Source: CAWDLX01 sp963753485
GTDB taxonomy: Bacteria; Actinomycetota; Actinomycetes; Mycobacteriales; Micromonosporaceae
Reading direction: 5' to 3'
DNA length: 64,000 bases
Assembly: GCA_963753485.1 (NCBI GenBank)
Contig: CAVWCL010000007.1
Location: 262,914 to 326,913 of the forward strand
Both the position numbers and the translations under genes were made by a program. Positions 25,284 through 33,349 of this stretch are shown here, piece by piece; position 1 is the first letter of the stretch; the number at the start of each line of letters is the position of its first letter. The notes below the pieces were generated by a model. The model had not been told where the DNA came from, did no database searches, and saw only the letters and a list, made by a program, of their open reading frames with translations.

Positions 25284-25513
25284 GCTGTGCCGCCTGTTCG
25301 TTCGCGCTGCGGTGCTCGCACCTGCTCGCTCCTCGCGCTCACGGTGCCGCCTGTTCGTTCGCGCTGCGGTGCTCGCACCTGCTCGCTCCTCGCGCTCACG
25401 GTGCCGCCTGTTCGTTCGCGCTGCGGTGCTCGCACCTGCTCGCTCCTCGCGCTCACGGTGCCGCCTGTTCGTTCGCGCTGCGGTGCTCGCACCTGCTCGC
25501 TCCTCGCGCTCAC
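25280..25513 (-). CDS. Putative 77-residue bridging minicistron made of a fourfold repeat, between tldD and tldE
   Basis: The whole tldD-tldE gap is one open frame. Its GTG (25513-25511) overlaps the tldD stop as GTGA. It encodes four copies of a 19-residue block, VSARSEQVRAPQRERTGGT, the last ending in an extra Ala, and its TGA (25282-25280) overlaps the GTG of tldE, again as GTGA. Each copy begins with its own GTG, so ribosomes could also start at any copy. The block is Arg-rich and shows no known domain. Because 57 bp is a multiple of three, copy-number changes would keep tldD and tldE coupled. Whether the peptide exists is unproven. Confidence 0.5.
   Translation of the reverse strand: MSARSEQVRAPQRERTGGTVSARSEQVRAPQRERTGGTVSARSEQVRAPQRERTGGTVSARSEQVRAPQRERTGGTA
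25284..25513. repeat. 57-bp tandem repeat, four copies, in the tldD-tldE junction
   Basis: Four nearly identical 57-bp units, each starting (minus strand) GTGAGCGCGAGGAGCGAG and ending ACAGGCGGCACC; the last departs only at its end. There are no spacers, so it is not a CRISPR array. Confidence 0.97.
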
Positions 25514-26946
25514 CCTGAAACCCCCACGCGCACGTCGGTGAACCGGGCCGGCGCCGCTGGATGCCCGGTATGCGCGGTCTGCCCGGGTTGGCCCTTGCCG
25601 CAGCTCGGCGTGCCCCAGGTCGTGATCTCCCCGCTGAGCATGTCCATCGACTGCCAGAACCGGGGTCCGATCCCGGTGTAGGTCGGGTTGCGCAGCATCC
25701 GGCCCTGCCGTCCCTTCGTGATCTCCCATGCGATCTCGCAGCCGAACTGGAAATTCAACCGTCGGTCGTCGATCGACCACGACCGGTTGGTGTCCATGAG
25801 GATGCCGTCGTCGGTCGCGGCGATCATCTCGGCCAGGGTGTGCGGCCCAGGCTCGAGCCCCACGTTGGTCATGCGGACCATGGGCAGCCGGGCCCAGCCG
25901 TCGGAGCGCACACTGCCGCCGTAGGTGAGTCCGGCGACGGCCGCGGAGTCGCGGCCGGCCAGCACACCGACCCAGACGCCGTCGCGCACCGCGTCGCGGG
26001 CGGTTGCGGCGGTGCCTTCATCGTCGAAGCCGAACGAGCCCAGGCCACCGACGATGGTCGGATCGATGGTGATATTCATGAGCGGCGAGCCGTAGCGCAG
26101 CGTGCCGAGTTCGCGCAGGTCGAGCCAGGAGGTGCCGGCGAAGGCGGCCTCCCAACCGAGGATCCGGTCCAGCTCGATCGCGTGCCCGACCGACTCGTGG
26201 ATCTGCAGCGCCACCTGCTCACTGCCGAGCAGCACGGTGGTGGTCCCGGCCGGGCACCGTGGGGCCGTGAGCAGGGCCCGCGCCTCTTCGGCGACCCGGC
26301 CGGCGTGCGTGGGCAGGTCCAGCTCATCGATGAGCTCCCAGCCCCGGGTCGCGTATTGGCCGCGGTAGGCCGGGTACGAGCGCCGCTGGATCTCCCCGTC
26401 CCCGATCGCGATGGCGTGGATGCCACCCCCGCACTCGCGGATGTGCTGGTCGATGCGGTGGCCGTCGCTGGAGACGAACCACTTGCGGGTATCCCAGATG
26501 TGGCAGTCCGCCTCGGCGTGGTCGGCACCGCTCGAGCGCATCGTCGCGGTGAGCCCCACCAGTAGGTCACCCTTGACCGAGAGCGGCACCGCCAGCGGAT
26601 CGACCGCACACGGCGACGACCAGCTCGCCACCGCCGGCGAGCCGGCGACGAGTTCGCTGGCGGGGCCGGGCACTGATGCGCTCGCCGCCGCGATCGCAGC
26701 CGCCCGCTCGCCGGCGGACCGGGCCGCGGAATCCGACAAGTCAGGCACGGCGAAGAAGCCCCAGCCGGATCCGGTCAGCGCCCGTACGCCCACCCCGGCG
26801 TCCTCCTCCTGGACCACCCGGTCCAGCTCGCCGTTACGTGCTGTCATGGCTTCGGTACGCCGGTGCATGACCCGGGCATCGGCGTACCGGGCCCCGGCCG
26901 AGAGGGCGGCTTCGACTGCCTTCGAGGCCGCGTCGAAATGCGTCAT
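25510..26946 (-). CDS. tldD: TldD-type metalloprotease catalytic subunit
   Basis: 478 residues. The zinc site is HESVGH in LQIHESVGHAIELDRILGWE at about residue 245, the HExxxH of TldD, with Cys in WGTPSCGKGQPGQ near the C terminus at the position of the third ligand. Together with TldE it forms a cytoplasmic protease acting on unfolded peptides and, in some bacteria, on RiPP precursors; no RiPP gene is seen nearby. ATG 26946 is chosen as the first start before MTHFDAASKAVEAAL. It is the first gene of the tldDE pair; its stop overlaps the start of the repeat minicistron. Confidence 0.94.
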   Translation of the reverse strand: MTHFDAASKAVEAALSAGARYADARVMHRRTEAMTARNGELDRVVQEEDAGVGVRALTGSGWGFFAVPDLSDSAARSAGERAAAIAAASASVPGPASELVAGSPAVASWSSPCAVDPLAVPLSVKGDLLVGLTATMRSSGADHAEADCHIWDTRKWFVSSDGHRIDQHIRECGGGIHAIAIGDGEIQRRSYPAYRGQYATRGWELIDELDLPTHAGRVAEEARALLTAPRCPAGTTTVLLGSEQVALQIHESVGHAIELDRILGWEAAFAGTSWLDLRELGTLRYGSPLMNITIDPTIVGGLGSFGFDDEGTAATARDAVRDGVWVGVLAGRDSAAVAGLTYGGSVRSDGWARLPMVRMTNVGLEPGPHTLAEMIAATDDGILMDTNRSWSIDDRRLNFQFGCEIAWEITKGRQGRMLRNPTYTGIGPRFWQSMDMLSGEITTWGTPSCGKGQPGQTAHTGHPAAPARFTDVRVGVSG

Positions 26947-27146
26947 GGCGCCCAGCGTGACACGCCATCGATCTCCCTGTCCCCTGAGCCCACGCTCAGG
27001 CAAGCGACTTCTCGCAGGTCAGACAGATGTGATCGAGCTGTTACCGGACCGATGCTTGGGGGGGTTTCTCGCGAAGCGGAACGCGGCTACGTTTCCACCG
27101 AGGGAGCGAGCGCACACGGCTCGCCTCCGTGGAAGGAGCTGCACTC

Positions 27147-28205
27147 ATGAGCGATACCACCACGAGTGGCGATCGTTTGGTGACTGCGGATGAGGCTAAG
27201 GACGGCGAAGACGTCCTCGCCGTGGCCGTCAACGCTCCAGACATCGCCGTACCGGTAGGCCTGCCGGCCGCTGCGATCATCGGTCGCTCGCCTGGCCAGC
27301 TCGCCTTCATGCGCCTGCGCCGCGACCGCTCGGTGATGCCGAGCGTGGCCGTCCTGCTCTTCTTCTTCGTGCTCGCCTTCGCGGCGCCGCTCATCGAGAA
27401 GCTCTACGGGCAGAGCCCGACGAACACCAACCCGCGGCTGATCTCGCTGCACGGCGCGCTGCCGCTTGGTGTCAACGGTGGCATGAGCAGCGAGCACTGG
27501 CTTGGCATCACACCCAACCTCGGCCGCGACATCATGATGCAGGTGATCTACGGACTCCGCACGTCGCTGATGATCGCGTTTGCCGCGGCCATCCTGACCA
27601 CGATGCTCGGTGTGCTGATCGGCATCGTGGCCGGATACGCGACCGGCTTGCTCGCTGCCGTGATCAATTGGTTTACCGATTTCGTACTCGCGTTCCCGTT
27701 CCTGGTGTTCTCCCTCGCCGCCATCCCGGTGATTGTCAACCGCGTCTATGGCGACAATCCGCGGGAGAACCCGCTCTTCCGGATCGTCATTCTGATCCTC
27801 GTGCTGGCCACGTTCGGCTGGCCGTACACCGCGCGCATCGTGCGCGGTCAGGTCCTGTCCCTGCGCGAGCGTGAGTTCGTTGAGGCAGCCAAGGCGGCCG
27901 GCGCCGGCACCGCGCATATGCTGTTCCGTCAGCTGCTGCCGAATCTGTGGGCGCCGATCCTCGTGGTCTTCTCGCTCAGTGTGCCGTCTCTCATTACGGC
28001 GGAGGCGGCGTTGTCGTTCCTGAACATCGGCGTGATCGAGCCGACACCAGACCTGGGCAGGATGATTTTCGACAGTCTCGGCTACGCCCAGTCGGATCCC
28101 TGGTTCACGTTGTTCCCGGGCGTCACCATCTTCTTGCTGGTGCTCGCGTTCAACTTGCTCGGCGATTCGATCCGGGACGCGTTGGATCCGAGGTCATCTC
28201 GCTGA
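27147..28205 (+). CDS. dppC: Peptide ABC transporter permease (DppC/OppC type)
   Basis: 352 residues. About 55 cytoplasmic residues precede the first helix (SVAVLLFFFVLAFAAPLI), a large outer loop follows, then five helices including LMIAFAAAILTTMLGVLIGI. The permease EAA-type loop reads EFVEAAKAAGAGTAHMLFR at about residue 240. ATG 27147 has GGAAGGAG eight bases upstream. This is the first gene of a five-gene importer, ahead of the binding-protein gene, whereas such operons more often start with the binding protein or permease B. It ends 97 bp before the binding-protein start. Confidence 0.93.
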   Translation: MSDTTTSGDRLVTADEAKDGEDVLAVAVNAPDIAVPVGLPAAAIIGRSPGQLAFMRLRRDRSVMPSVAVLLFFFVLAFAAPLIEKLYGQSPTNTNPRLISLHGALPLGVNGGMSSEHWLGITPNLGRDIMMQVIYGLRTSLMIAFAAAILTTMLGVLIGIVAGYATGLLAAVINWFTDFVLAFPFLVFSLAAIPVIVNRVYGDNPRENPLFRIVILILVLATFGWPYTARIVRGQVLSLREREFVEAAKAAGAGTAHMLFRQLLPNLWAPILVVFSLSVPSLITAEAALSFLNIGVIEPTPDLGRMIFDSLGYAQSDPWFTLFPGVTIFLLVLAFNLLGDSIRDALDPRSSR

Positions 28206-28246
28206 GTCAGCGGTGACCACAAGAGAGAAGTAGCAAAAACGCACAT

Positions 28247-28286
28247 CGCTCGACATGGCAAGGGCGTGTGTCGCCCTGGTCGAGCG
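28247..28286 (+). promoter_or_regulatory. Nested hairpin just upstream of the binding-protein gene
   Basis: Outer arms CGCTCGAC (28247-28254) and GTCGAGCG (28279-28286) enclose an inner hairpin AGGGCG-TGTGT-CGCCCT (28261-28277). It ends one or two bases before the GGAGGGAG ribosome site of the binding-protein gene. It may protect the abundant binding-protein part of the mRNA after processing, or tune its translation (inference). Confidence 0.55.
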
Positions 28287-28302
28287 TGGAGGGAGAGAAA
28301 CT

Positions 28303-30066
28303 GTGCGACGCAAATTGGCAGTGCTGTCGATCGGCGCCCTAGCGGTGGCGATCGCGGCGTCCGGCTGCACGTCCAACAACAACACTGGCAACAACGCCAA
28401 CGTGCAACAGCAGGCTGGTGTGGTGTCCTACGACCCCGCCGACTCGACCGGTCCGGCGAAGCCGATCTCCGGCGCGACTCGGGGTGGCACCGTGTCGGTG
28501 CTGCTGAACTCCGACTTCGACCACCTTGACCCGGCACGCAGCTATGTCAACGTCCAGCAGGTCGTCGGTACGTTGATCACGCGCAGCCTCGCCACGTACA
28601 AAGAGGTTCCGCAGGCCGACGGTTCGGTCAAGATGACCGTCGTCGGGGACCTGGCGACCAACCCAGGTATCGACGTCAACAAGGACTGCAAGACCTGGAA
28701 GTACACCCTCAAGGACAACATCAAGTTTGAGGATGGCAGCCCGGTCACCGCAGCCGATGTCGCCTACGGCGTGGCCCGTTCGTTCAGCCCTCAGCTGGCC
28801 GAGGGCCCGCACTATGTCCAGAACTGGCTCGCCGGCACCGGTGCGACCAGCGCGGACTACAACAAGACCTACAAGGGCCCCTATGACGGTGGCGCGGCGG
28901 TCCCGCCGGGCATCACCACGCCGGACACGAAGACCATCGTCTTCACGTTCCCGAACGCCAACTGTGACATGCCGTACGCCGCGGCCCTGCCGATGACGTC
29001 CCCGGTGCCGCAGGCCAAGGACACCAAGCTGGACTACGACCGGCACCCGATCTCGTCGGGTCCGTACATGATCTCCGAGTACATCAAGGACACGTCGCTG
29101 ACCCTGGTCCGGAACCCGAACTGGGACCCGGCCACCGACGCCGCCCACAATGCGTACCCGGACACCATCAAGTTCGCCCTCAACGTCGACTCGCAGGCGA
29201 TCAACCAGCGCCTCATCGCCGACTCCGGCGACGACCAGACGGCGCTGACCTGGGTGAACGTCAACCCTGAGGTGGCCGCGCAGGTGACCGGACCGGTGGC
29301 GCAGCGCGTTATCGACGGCGCCACGCAGTTCGCCGAGTACATCACCATCAACAACGACCGGGTGACGGACGTCAACATCCGTAAGGCCCTCAACACCGCG
29401 ATCGACAAGGACGCCGTCCTCAAGGCCGTCGGCGGCGACCTGGCCGGTACCCCGCTGAACACGATCGAGTCGCCGACCACCGCTGGGTGGAAGGACTACA
29501 ACGTGTTCGGTGTCGGCTCGACCGGTGACCCCAACAAGGCGAAGACCATGCTCAACGGGGCCACCCCCGACCTGGTGCTGTGCTACGCCAACAGCGCTCG
29601 CCGGCAGAACCAGGCCCTGGCGATTCAGGACAGCCTGCAGAAGGCCGGCTTCAAGATCACGCTGAAGGCGATCGACGCAGCCAGCTACTACACCATCCTC
29701 GGCAAGAAGGGCAACACCTGCGACCTGTACCGCAGTGGCTGGGGCTCGGACTGGCCGTCCGGTTCGACGATCATTGCACCGCTGCTCGATGGCCGGTCGA
29801 TCCAGGCTGAGGGGAACCAGAACCTGGAGTACTTCAACGACGCCGGCGTCAACGCTGAGATCGACCGGATCTCCGCGCTCTCCGACGCCAGCAAGGCCGC
29901 CGATGACTGGGCCGCCCTCGACAAGAAGATCATGACTGACTTCGCGCCGATGATCCCGGTCGACAACGCCCGCAACTACACGCTGATCGGGTCGAAAATC
30001 GGAGGGGCGTTCATGTCCTCCGCCTACGGCGTGACCAGCCTGAACACCATCTTCGTCAAGTCCTGA
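28303..30066 (+). CDS. dppA: Peptide ABC transporter substrate-binding lipoprotein (SBP family 5)
   Basis: 587 residues. Lipoprotein signal with lipobox AASGC (Cys at residue 22), then an Asn-rich tether. The binding-protein fold shows GGTVSVLLNSDFDHLDPARS, the family 5 stretch KYTLKDNIKFEDGSPVTAAD at about residue 140, and later HPISSGPYMI and VNIRKALNTAIDKDAVLKA. It is anchored outside the membrane and delivers peptides (or a similar solute) to DppBC. GTG 28303 is chosen for GGAGGGAGAG just upstream; the frame is open 16 codons more without a signal peptide. Hairpins sit on both sides of the gene, suggesting it is expressed at a level apart from the permeases. Actual substrate unknown. Confidence 0.93.
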   Translation: MRRKLAVLSIGALAVAIAASGCTSNNNTGNNANVQQQAGVVSYDPADSTGPAKPISGATRGGTVSVLLNSDFDHLDPARSYVNVQQVVGTLITRSLATYKEVPQADGSVKMTVVGDLATNPGIDVNKDCKTWKYTLKDNIKFEDGSPVTAADVAYGVARSFSPQLAEGPHYVQNWLAGTGATSADYNKTYKGPYDGGAAVPPGITTPDTKTIVFTFPNANCDMPYAAALPMTSPVPQAKDTKLDYDRHPISSGPYMISEYIKDTSLTLVRNPNWDPATDAAHNAYPDTIKFALNVDSQAINQRLIADSGDDQTALTWVNVNPEVAAQVTGPVAQRVIDGATQFAEYITINNDRVTDVNIRKALNTAIDKDAVLKAVGGDLAGTPLNTIESPTTAGWKDYNVFGVGSTGDPNKAKTMLNGATPDLVLCYANSARRQNQALAIQDSLQKAGFKITLKAIDAASYYTILGKKGNTCDLYRSGWGSDWPSGSTIIAPLLDGRSIQAEGNQNLEYFNDAGVNAEIDRISALSDASKAADDWAALDKKIMTDFAPMIPVDNARNYTLIGSKIGGAFMSSAYGVTSLNTIFVKS

Positions 30067-30077
30067 CGTAGATAGCT

Positions 30078-30109
30078 CTGGGGTGGCCGCTCACGGGCGG
30101 CCACCCCAG
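30078..30109 (+). terminator. Strong hairpin after the binding-protein gene
   Basis: Perfect 13-bp arms CTGGGGTGGCCGC and GCGGCCACCCCAG with a 6-nt loop, 11 bp after the stop. No T-tract. It probably acts as an attenuator or 3' stabiliser, setting more binding protein than downstream transporter, since the operon continues. Confidence 0.75.
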
Positions 30110-30150
30110 AAGCACAGGTACCAGCCGGTCCAATGATGTGAAGGTGTGCC

Positions 30151-31143
30151 ATGATCCGCTTTCTGATCCAGCGCGCGCTACGTGCGGTACTCACTCTGTT
30201 CGCCATCAGCATCGTGACGTTCGCGCTGTTCTTCGTCGTGCCGTCAAATCCCGCGCTGGTGATGTGCGGCAAGAACTGTGATCCGAAACAGATCCATGAC
30301 ACGCTGGTCAATCTGGGCCTGGACCAGCCGAAGTTGGTCCAGTACACGAGCTTCGTCAAGGGCATCTTCGTCGGCCGCGACTACGGGTCCGGTGACTTCT
30401 TGCGGCACTGCCCGGCGCCGTGCCTGGGCTATTCGTACCGCAGCAACGAGGCGGTGACCGAGATCATTGGCCGCACCCTGCCGGTGACGGTGAGCATCGT
30501 TACCGGCGCCGCGATTCTGTGGATCTTGTTCGGGGTGAGCCTGGGGATGATCTCCGCGCTGAGACGCGGGACCGTCTTCGACAAGGTGTCGATCGGCGTC
30601 GCTTTGACCGGAGCGTCGCTGCAGGTCTACTTCTTCGGCCTGCTGCTTCTCATGATTTTTGTGTACACGTTCAAGTTGATGCCCTATCCGCAGTATGTCT
30701 CGCTCTGGGTTGATCCGCTGGGGTGGCTCAAAGCGATGATCTTGCCCTGGGTGACCCTCGGCTTCCTCAACGCGGCCCTCTACGCCCGGCTCTCCCGGGC
30801 CCAGATGATCGAGACGCTCTCGGAGGACTTCGTGCGCACCGCCCGGGCCAAGGGCGTGCCGAAGCGAACTGTCTACCTGCGCCATGCGCTGCGCGCCGCG
30901 ATCAACCCCATCGTCACCGTCGCCGGCCTCGACATCGGCCTTGCCCTGGGCGGCACCGTGATCACTGAGCGGGTGTTCAGCCTCAACGGCCTCGGCAAGA
31001 CCGCGGTCGACGCGGTGGCAGTCCTGAACCTCCCGGTCGTCCTGGCGACCGTGCTCCTGGCCGCGACGTTCATCGTGGTCGCCAATATCATCGTGGACGG
31101 GCTCTACGCGGCCATCGATCCGCGGGTCCGGCTCGGCGCTTAG
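30151..31143 (+). CDS. dppB: Peptide ABC transporter permease (DppB/OppB type)
   Basis: 330 residues, six transmembrane helices. The N terminus IRFLIQRALRAVLTLFAISI is typical of DppB. The outer loop between helices 1 and 2 is enlarged and has four cysteines (CGKNC, HCPAPC) that could form disulfides outside the membrane. The EAA-like loop reads EDFVRTARAKGVPKRTVYLR at about residue 225. It ends with FIVVANIIVDGLYAAIDPRV, the usual family close. ATG 30151 has GAAGGTG upstream. Forms the channel with DppC. Confidence 0.94.
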   Translation: MIRFLIQRALRAVLTLFAISIVTFALFFVVPSNPALVMCGKNCDPKQIHDTLVNLGLDQPKLVQYTSFVKGIFVGRDYGSGDFLRHCPAPCLGYSYRSNEAVTEIIGRTLPVTVSIVTGAAILWILFGVSLGMISALRRGTVFDKVSIGVALTGASLQVYFFGLLLLMIFVYTFKLMPYPQYVSLWVDPLGWLKAMILPWVTLGFLNAALYARLSRAQMIETLSEDFVRTARAKGVPKRTVYLRHALRAAINPIVTVAGLDIGLALGGTVITERVFSLNGLGKTAVDAVAVLNLPVVLATVLLAATFIVVANIIVDGLYAAIDPRVRLGA

Positions 31144-31175
31144 CCGCCGCGGCAGCAGAGAGGGAATCGGCAACA

Positions 31176-32255
31176 GTGTCTGCTCCAGCGGCATCGGCGC
31201 GGCCGGCCTACAGCGGCCCGTACCTGCAGGTCAAGGATCTTCGGGTGCAGTTCTCCACGGAGGACGGCATCGTGCGCGCGGTCGACGGCGTGACGTTCAA
31301 CGTCGACCGGGGGCAAACCCTGGGCATCGTGGGTGAGTCCGGTTCGGGCAAGAGTGTCACCAGCATGGCCATCCTCGGCCTGCACAACCCGAAGCGGACC
31401 CGGCTCTCCGGCGAGGTCCTCGTCGAGGGCCGCAACATCGTCGGCATGGACGACGAGGAGATCCGAAAGCTTCGCGGGTACGACATGGCGATGATCTTCC
31501 AGGATCCGCTCTCGGCGCTGCATCCGTTCTACACGATCGGCCGCCAGATCATCGAGGCGTACCAGATCCACCACCCCGGCGCGAGCAAGTCCGAAGGGCG
31601 CCGCCGGGCGATCGACATGCTCGACCGGGTGGGCATCCCGCAGGCCGCCAAGCGGGTCGACCAGTACCCGCACGAGTTCTCCGGCGGCATGCGCCAGCGC
31701 GCGATGATCGCGATGTCGCTCGTCAACGACCCGGCCCTGCTCATCGCGGACGAGCCGACGACGGCGCTGGACGTGACCGTACAGGCGCAGATCCTGGATC
31801 TCGTCGCCAGCCTGCAGGAGGAGTTCAACTCCGCGATCATCATCATCACCCACGACCTCGGCGTGATCAGCCAGGTCGCCGACGACATCCTGGTGATGTA
31901 TGCGGGCCGGGTCGCCGAGTACGGGACGAAGGAGCAGGTCCTGCGCGGGCCGCAGCATCCGTACTCCTGGGGTCTGCTGGCCAGCGTGCCATCACTGCAC
32001 GGTGACGCCGACGCGGACCTGCTCCCGATCAAGGGAAACCCACCCAGCCTCATCAACGTCCCATCGGGCTGTGCCTTCCATCCGCGCTGCCGGTACGCGA
32101 TGCTCAACGGTGGACCCTGCGATATCGAGGTCCCACAACTACTGCCGCTCATGGCCGTTGACGAGCCAGGCCACCTGGTCGCTTGCCATCTGCCCGAGCG
32201 ACAGCGCAAGGCCGTGTACGAGCAGGACATCGCGTCGGTCGGGGTCGCTCTGTGA
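31176..32255 (+). CDS. dppD: Peptide ABC transporter ATPase (DppD/OppD type)
   Basis: 359 residues. Walker A GESGSGKS, Q-loop IFQDPLSALHPFYT, signature FSGGMRQR, Walker B LLIADEPTTALD, switch His ITHDLGV, then the C-terminal OppD region with cysteines GCAFHPRC and GPC for an iron-sulfur-like or structural site. GTG 31176 starts 32 bp after dppB. Cytoplasmic; energises uptake as a heterodimer with DppF. Confidence 0.95.
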   Translation: MSAPAASARPAYSGPYLQVKDLRVQFSTEDGIVRAVDGVTFNVDRGQTLGIVGESGSGKSVTSMAILGLHNPKRTRLSGEVLVEGRNIVGMDDEEIRKLRGYDMAMIFQDPLSALHPFYTIGRQIIEAYQIHHPGASKSEGRRRAIDMLDRVGIPQAAKRVDQYPHEFSGGMRQRAMIAMSLVNDPALLIADEPTTALDVTVQAQILDLVASLQEEFNSAIIIITHDLGVISQVADDILVMYAGRVAEYGTKEQVLRGPQHPYSWGLLASVPSLHGDADADLLPIKGNPPSLINVPSGCAFHPRCRYAMLNGGPCDIEVPQLLPLMAVDEPGHLVACHLPERQRKAVYEQDIASVGVAL

Positions 32256-32280
32256 CCCGCTGGCAGGAAAGGGCAGACCG

Positions 32281-33315
32281 GTGACGGAACTGGTGACGCC
32301 GCAGCGTCAGAGCACCCCCTCGCGCACCACCGGGCAACCGTTGCTGCAGGTGGAGGGGCTGACGAAGTACTTCCCCGTGCGCGGCACCGGCTTGCTCGGC
32401 GAGAAACAGGTCGTGCGTGCGGTGGACGGTATCGACTTCACCCTGGGTGCGGGCGAGACGCTCGGCGTGGTCGGTGAGTCGGGCTGCGGGAAGACGACCA
32501 TGGGGCGGATGCTCGTGCGGCTGCTCGATCCGACCCATGGCAAGATCATTTTCGACGGTCGCGACATCACCCACCTGAGCCGCAGCGCGATGCGGCCGCT
32601 GCGGCAGGACATGCAGATCATCTTCCAGGACCCCTACTCGTCGCTGAACCCACGGCACACCGTTGGCGACATCGTCGCCATGCCGATGAATGTCGGGCAC
32701 ATCAAGCCGCCGGGCGGCACCAAGAAGCGGGTGCGGGAGCTGCTGGAGCTGGTCGGGCTCAACCCCGAGCACTACAACCGCTACCCGCATGAGTTCTCGG
32801 GTGGCCAGCGCCAGCGCATCGGCGTCGCCCGGGCGCTCGCCCTGCACCCGAAGATGATCGTGGCGGACGAGCCGGTCTCGGCGCTGGACGTCTCGATCCA
32901 GGCGCAGGTCATCAACCTGCTGCGAGATCTGCAGCGGGAGTTCAATCTGGCCTTCGTCTTCATCGCGCACGACCTGGCGGTGGTCCGGCACTTCTGCGAG
33001 CGGATCGCCGTCATGTACCTGGGCAAGGTGGTCGAGATCGGCACCCGGGCCGAGATCTACGACCGGCCGGCCCACCCGTACACCCGGGCCCTGCTCTCCG
33101 CCGTGCCCGACGTGACCAAGCTCGGCCGGTCGACCACCCGGATCCGGCTCGAAGGTGACGTACCCAGCCCGATCAACCCGCCGTCGGGCTGCCGCTTCCG
33201 TACCCGGTGCTGGAAGGCGCAGGACATCTGCGCCCAGCAGGAGCCACCGTTGACGTTGAAGGCCAACGGGTCGCACGCCGCCTGCCATTTCCCGGAGGCC
33301 GCGCCGCTCGTCTGA
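32281..33315 (+). CDS. dppF: Peptide ABC transporter ATPase (DppF/OppF type)
   Basis: 344 residues. The DppF-specific start YFPVRGTGLLGEKQVVRAVD precedes Walker A GESGCGKTT; then IFQDPYSSLNPRHT, signature FSGGQRQR, Walker B IVADEPVSALD and His IAHDLAVV. The C-terminal extension holds GCRFRTRC and DICAQQEPP. GTG 32281, 25 bp after dppD, with a weak GGAAAGGG ribosome site. Last gene of the importer, convergent with the S9 peptidase gene 34 bp away; the pairing of a peptide importer with a peptidase may be functional or just local. Confidence 0.95.
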   Translation: MTELVTPQRQSTPSRTTGQPLLQVEGLTKYFPVRGTGLLGEKQVVRAVDGIDFTLGAGETLGVVGESGCGKTTMGRMLVRLLDPTHGKIIFDGRDITHLSRSAMRPLRQDMQIIFQDPYSSLNPRHTVGDIVAMPMNVGHIKPPGGTKKRVRELLELVGLNPEHYNRYPHEFSGGQRQRIGVARALALHPKMIVADEPVSALDVSIQAQVINLLRDLQREFNLAFVFIAHDLAVVRHFCERIAVMYLGKVVEIGTRAEIYDRPAHPYTRALLSAVPDVTKLGRSTTRIRLEGDVPSPINPPSGCRFRTRCWKAQDICAQQEPPLTLKANGSHAACHFPEAAPLV

Positions 33316-33349
33316 TCCCGAGCCGTTCATCGGCCGCTACCGGTCGGTG

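Noticed and set aside
25284..25513. CRISPR array
   Set aside because: Units abut with no variable spacers and there are no cas genes.
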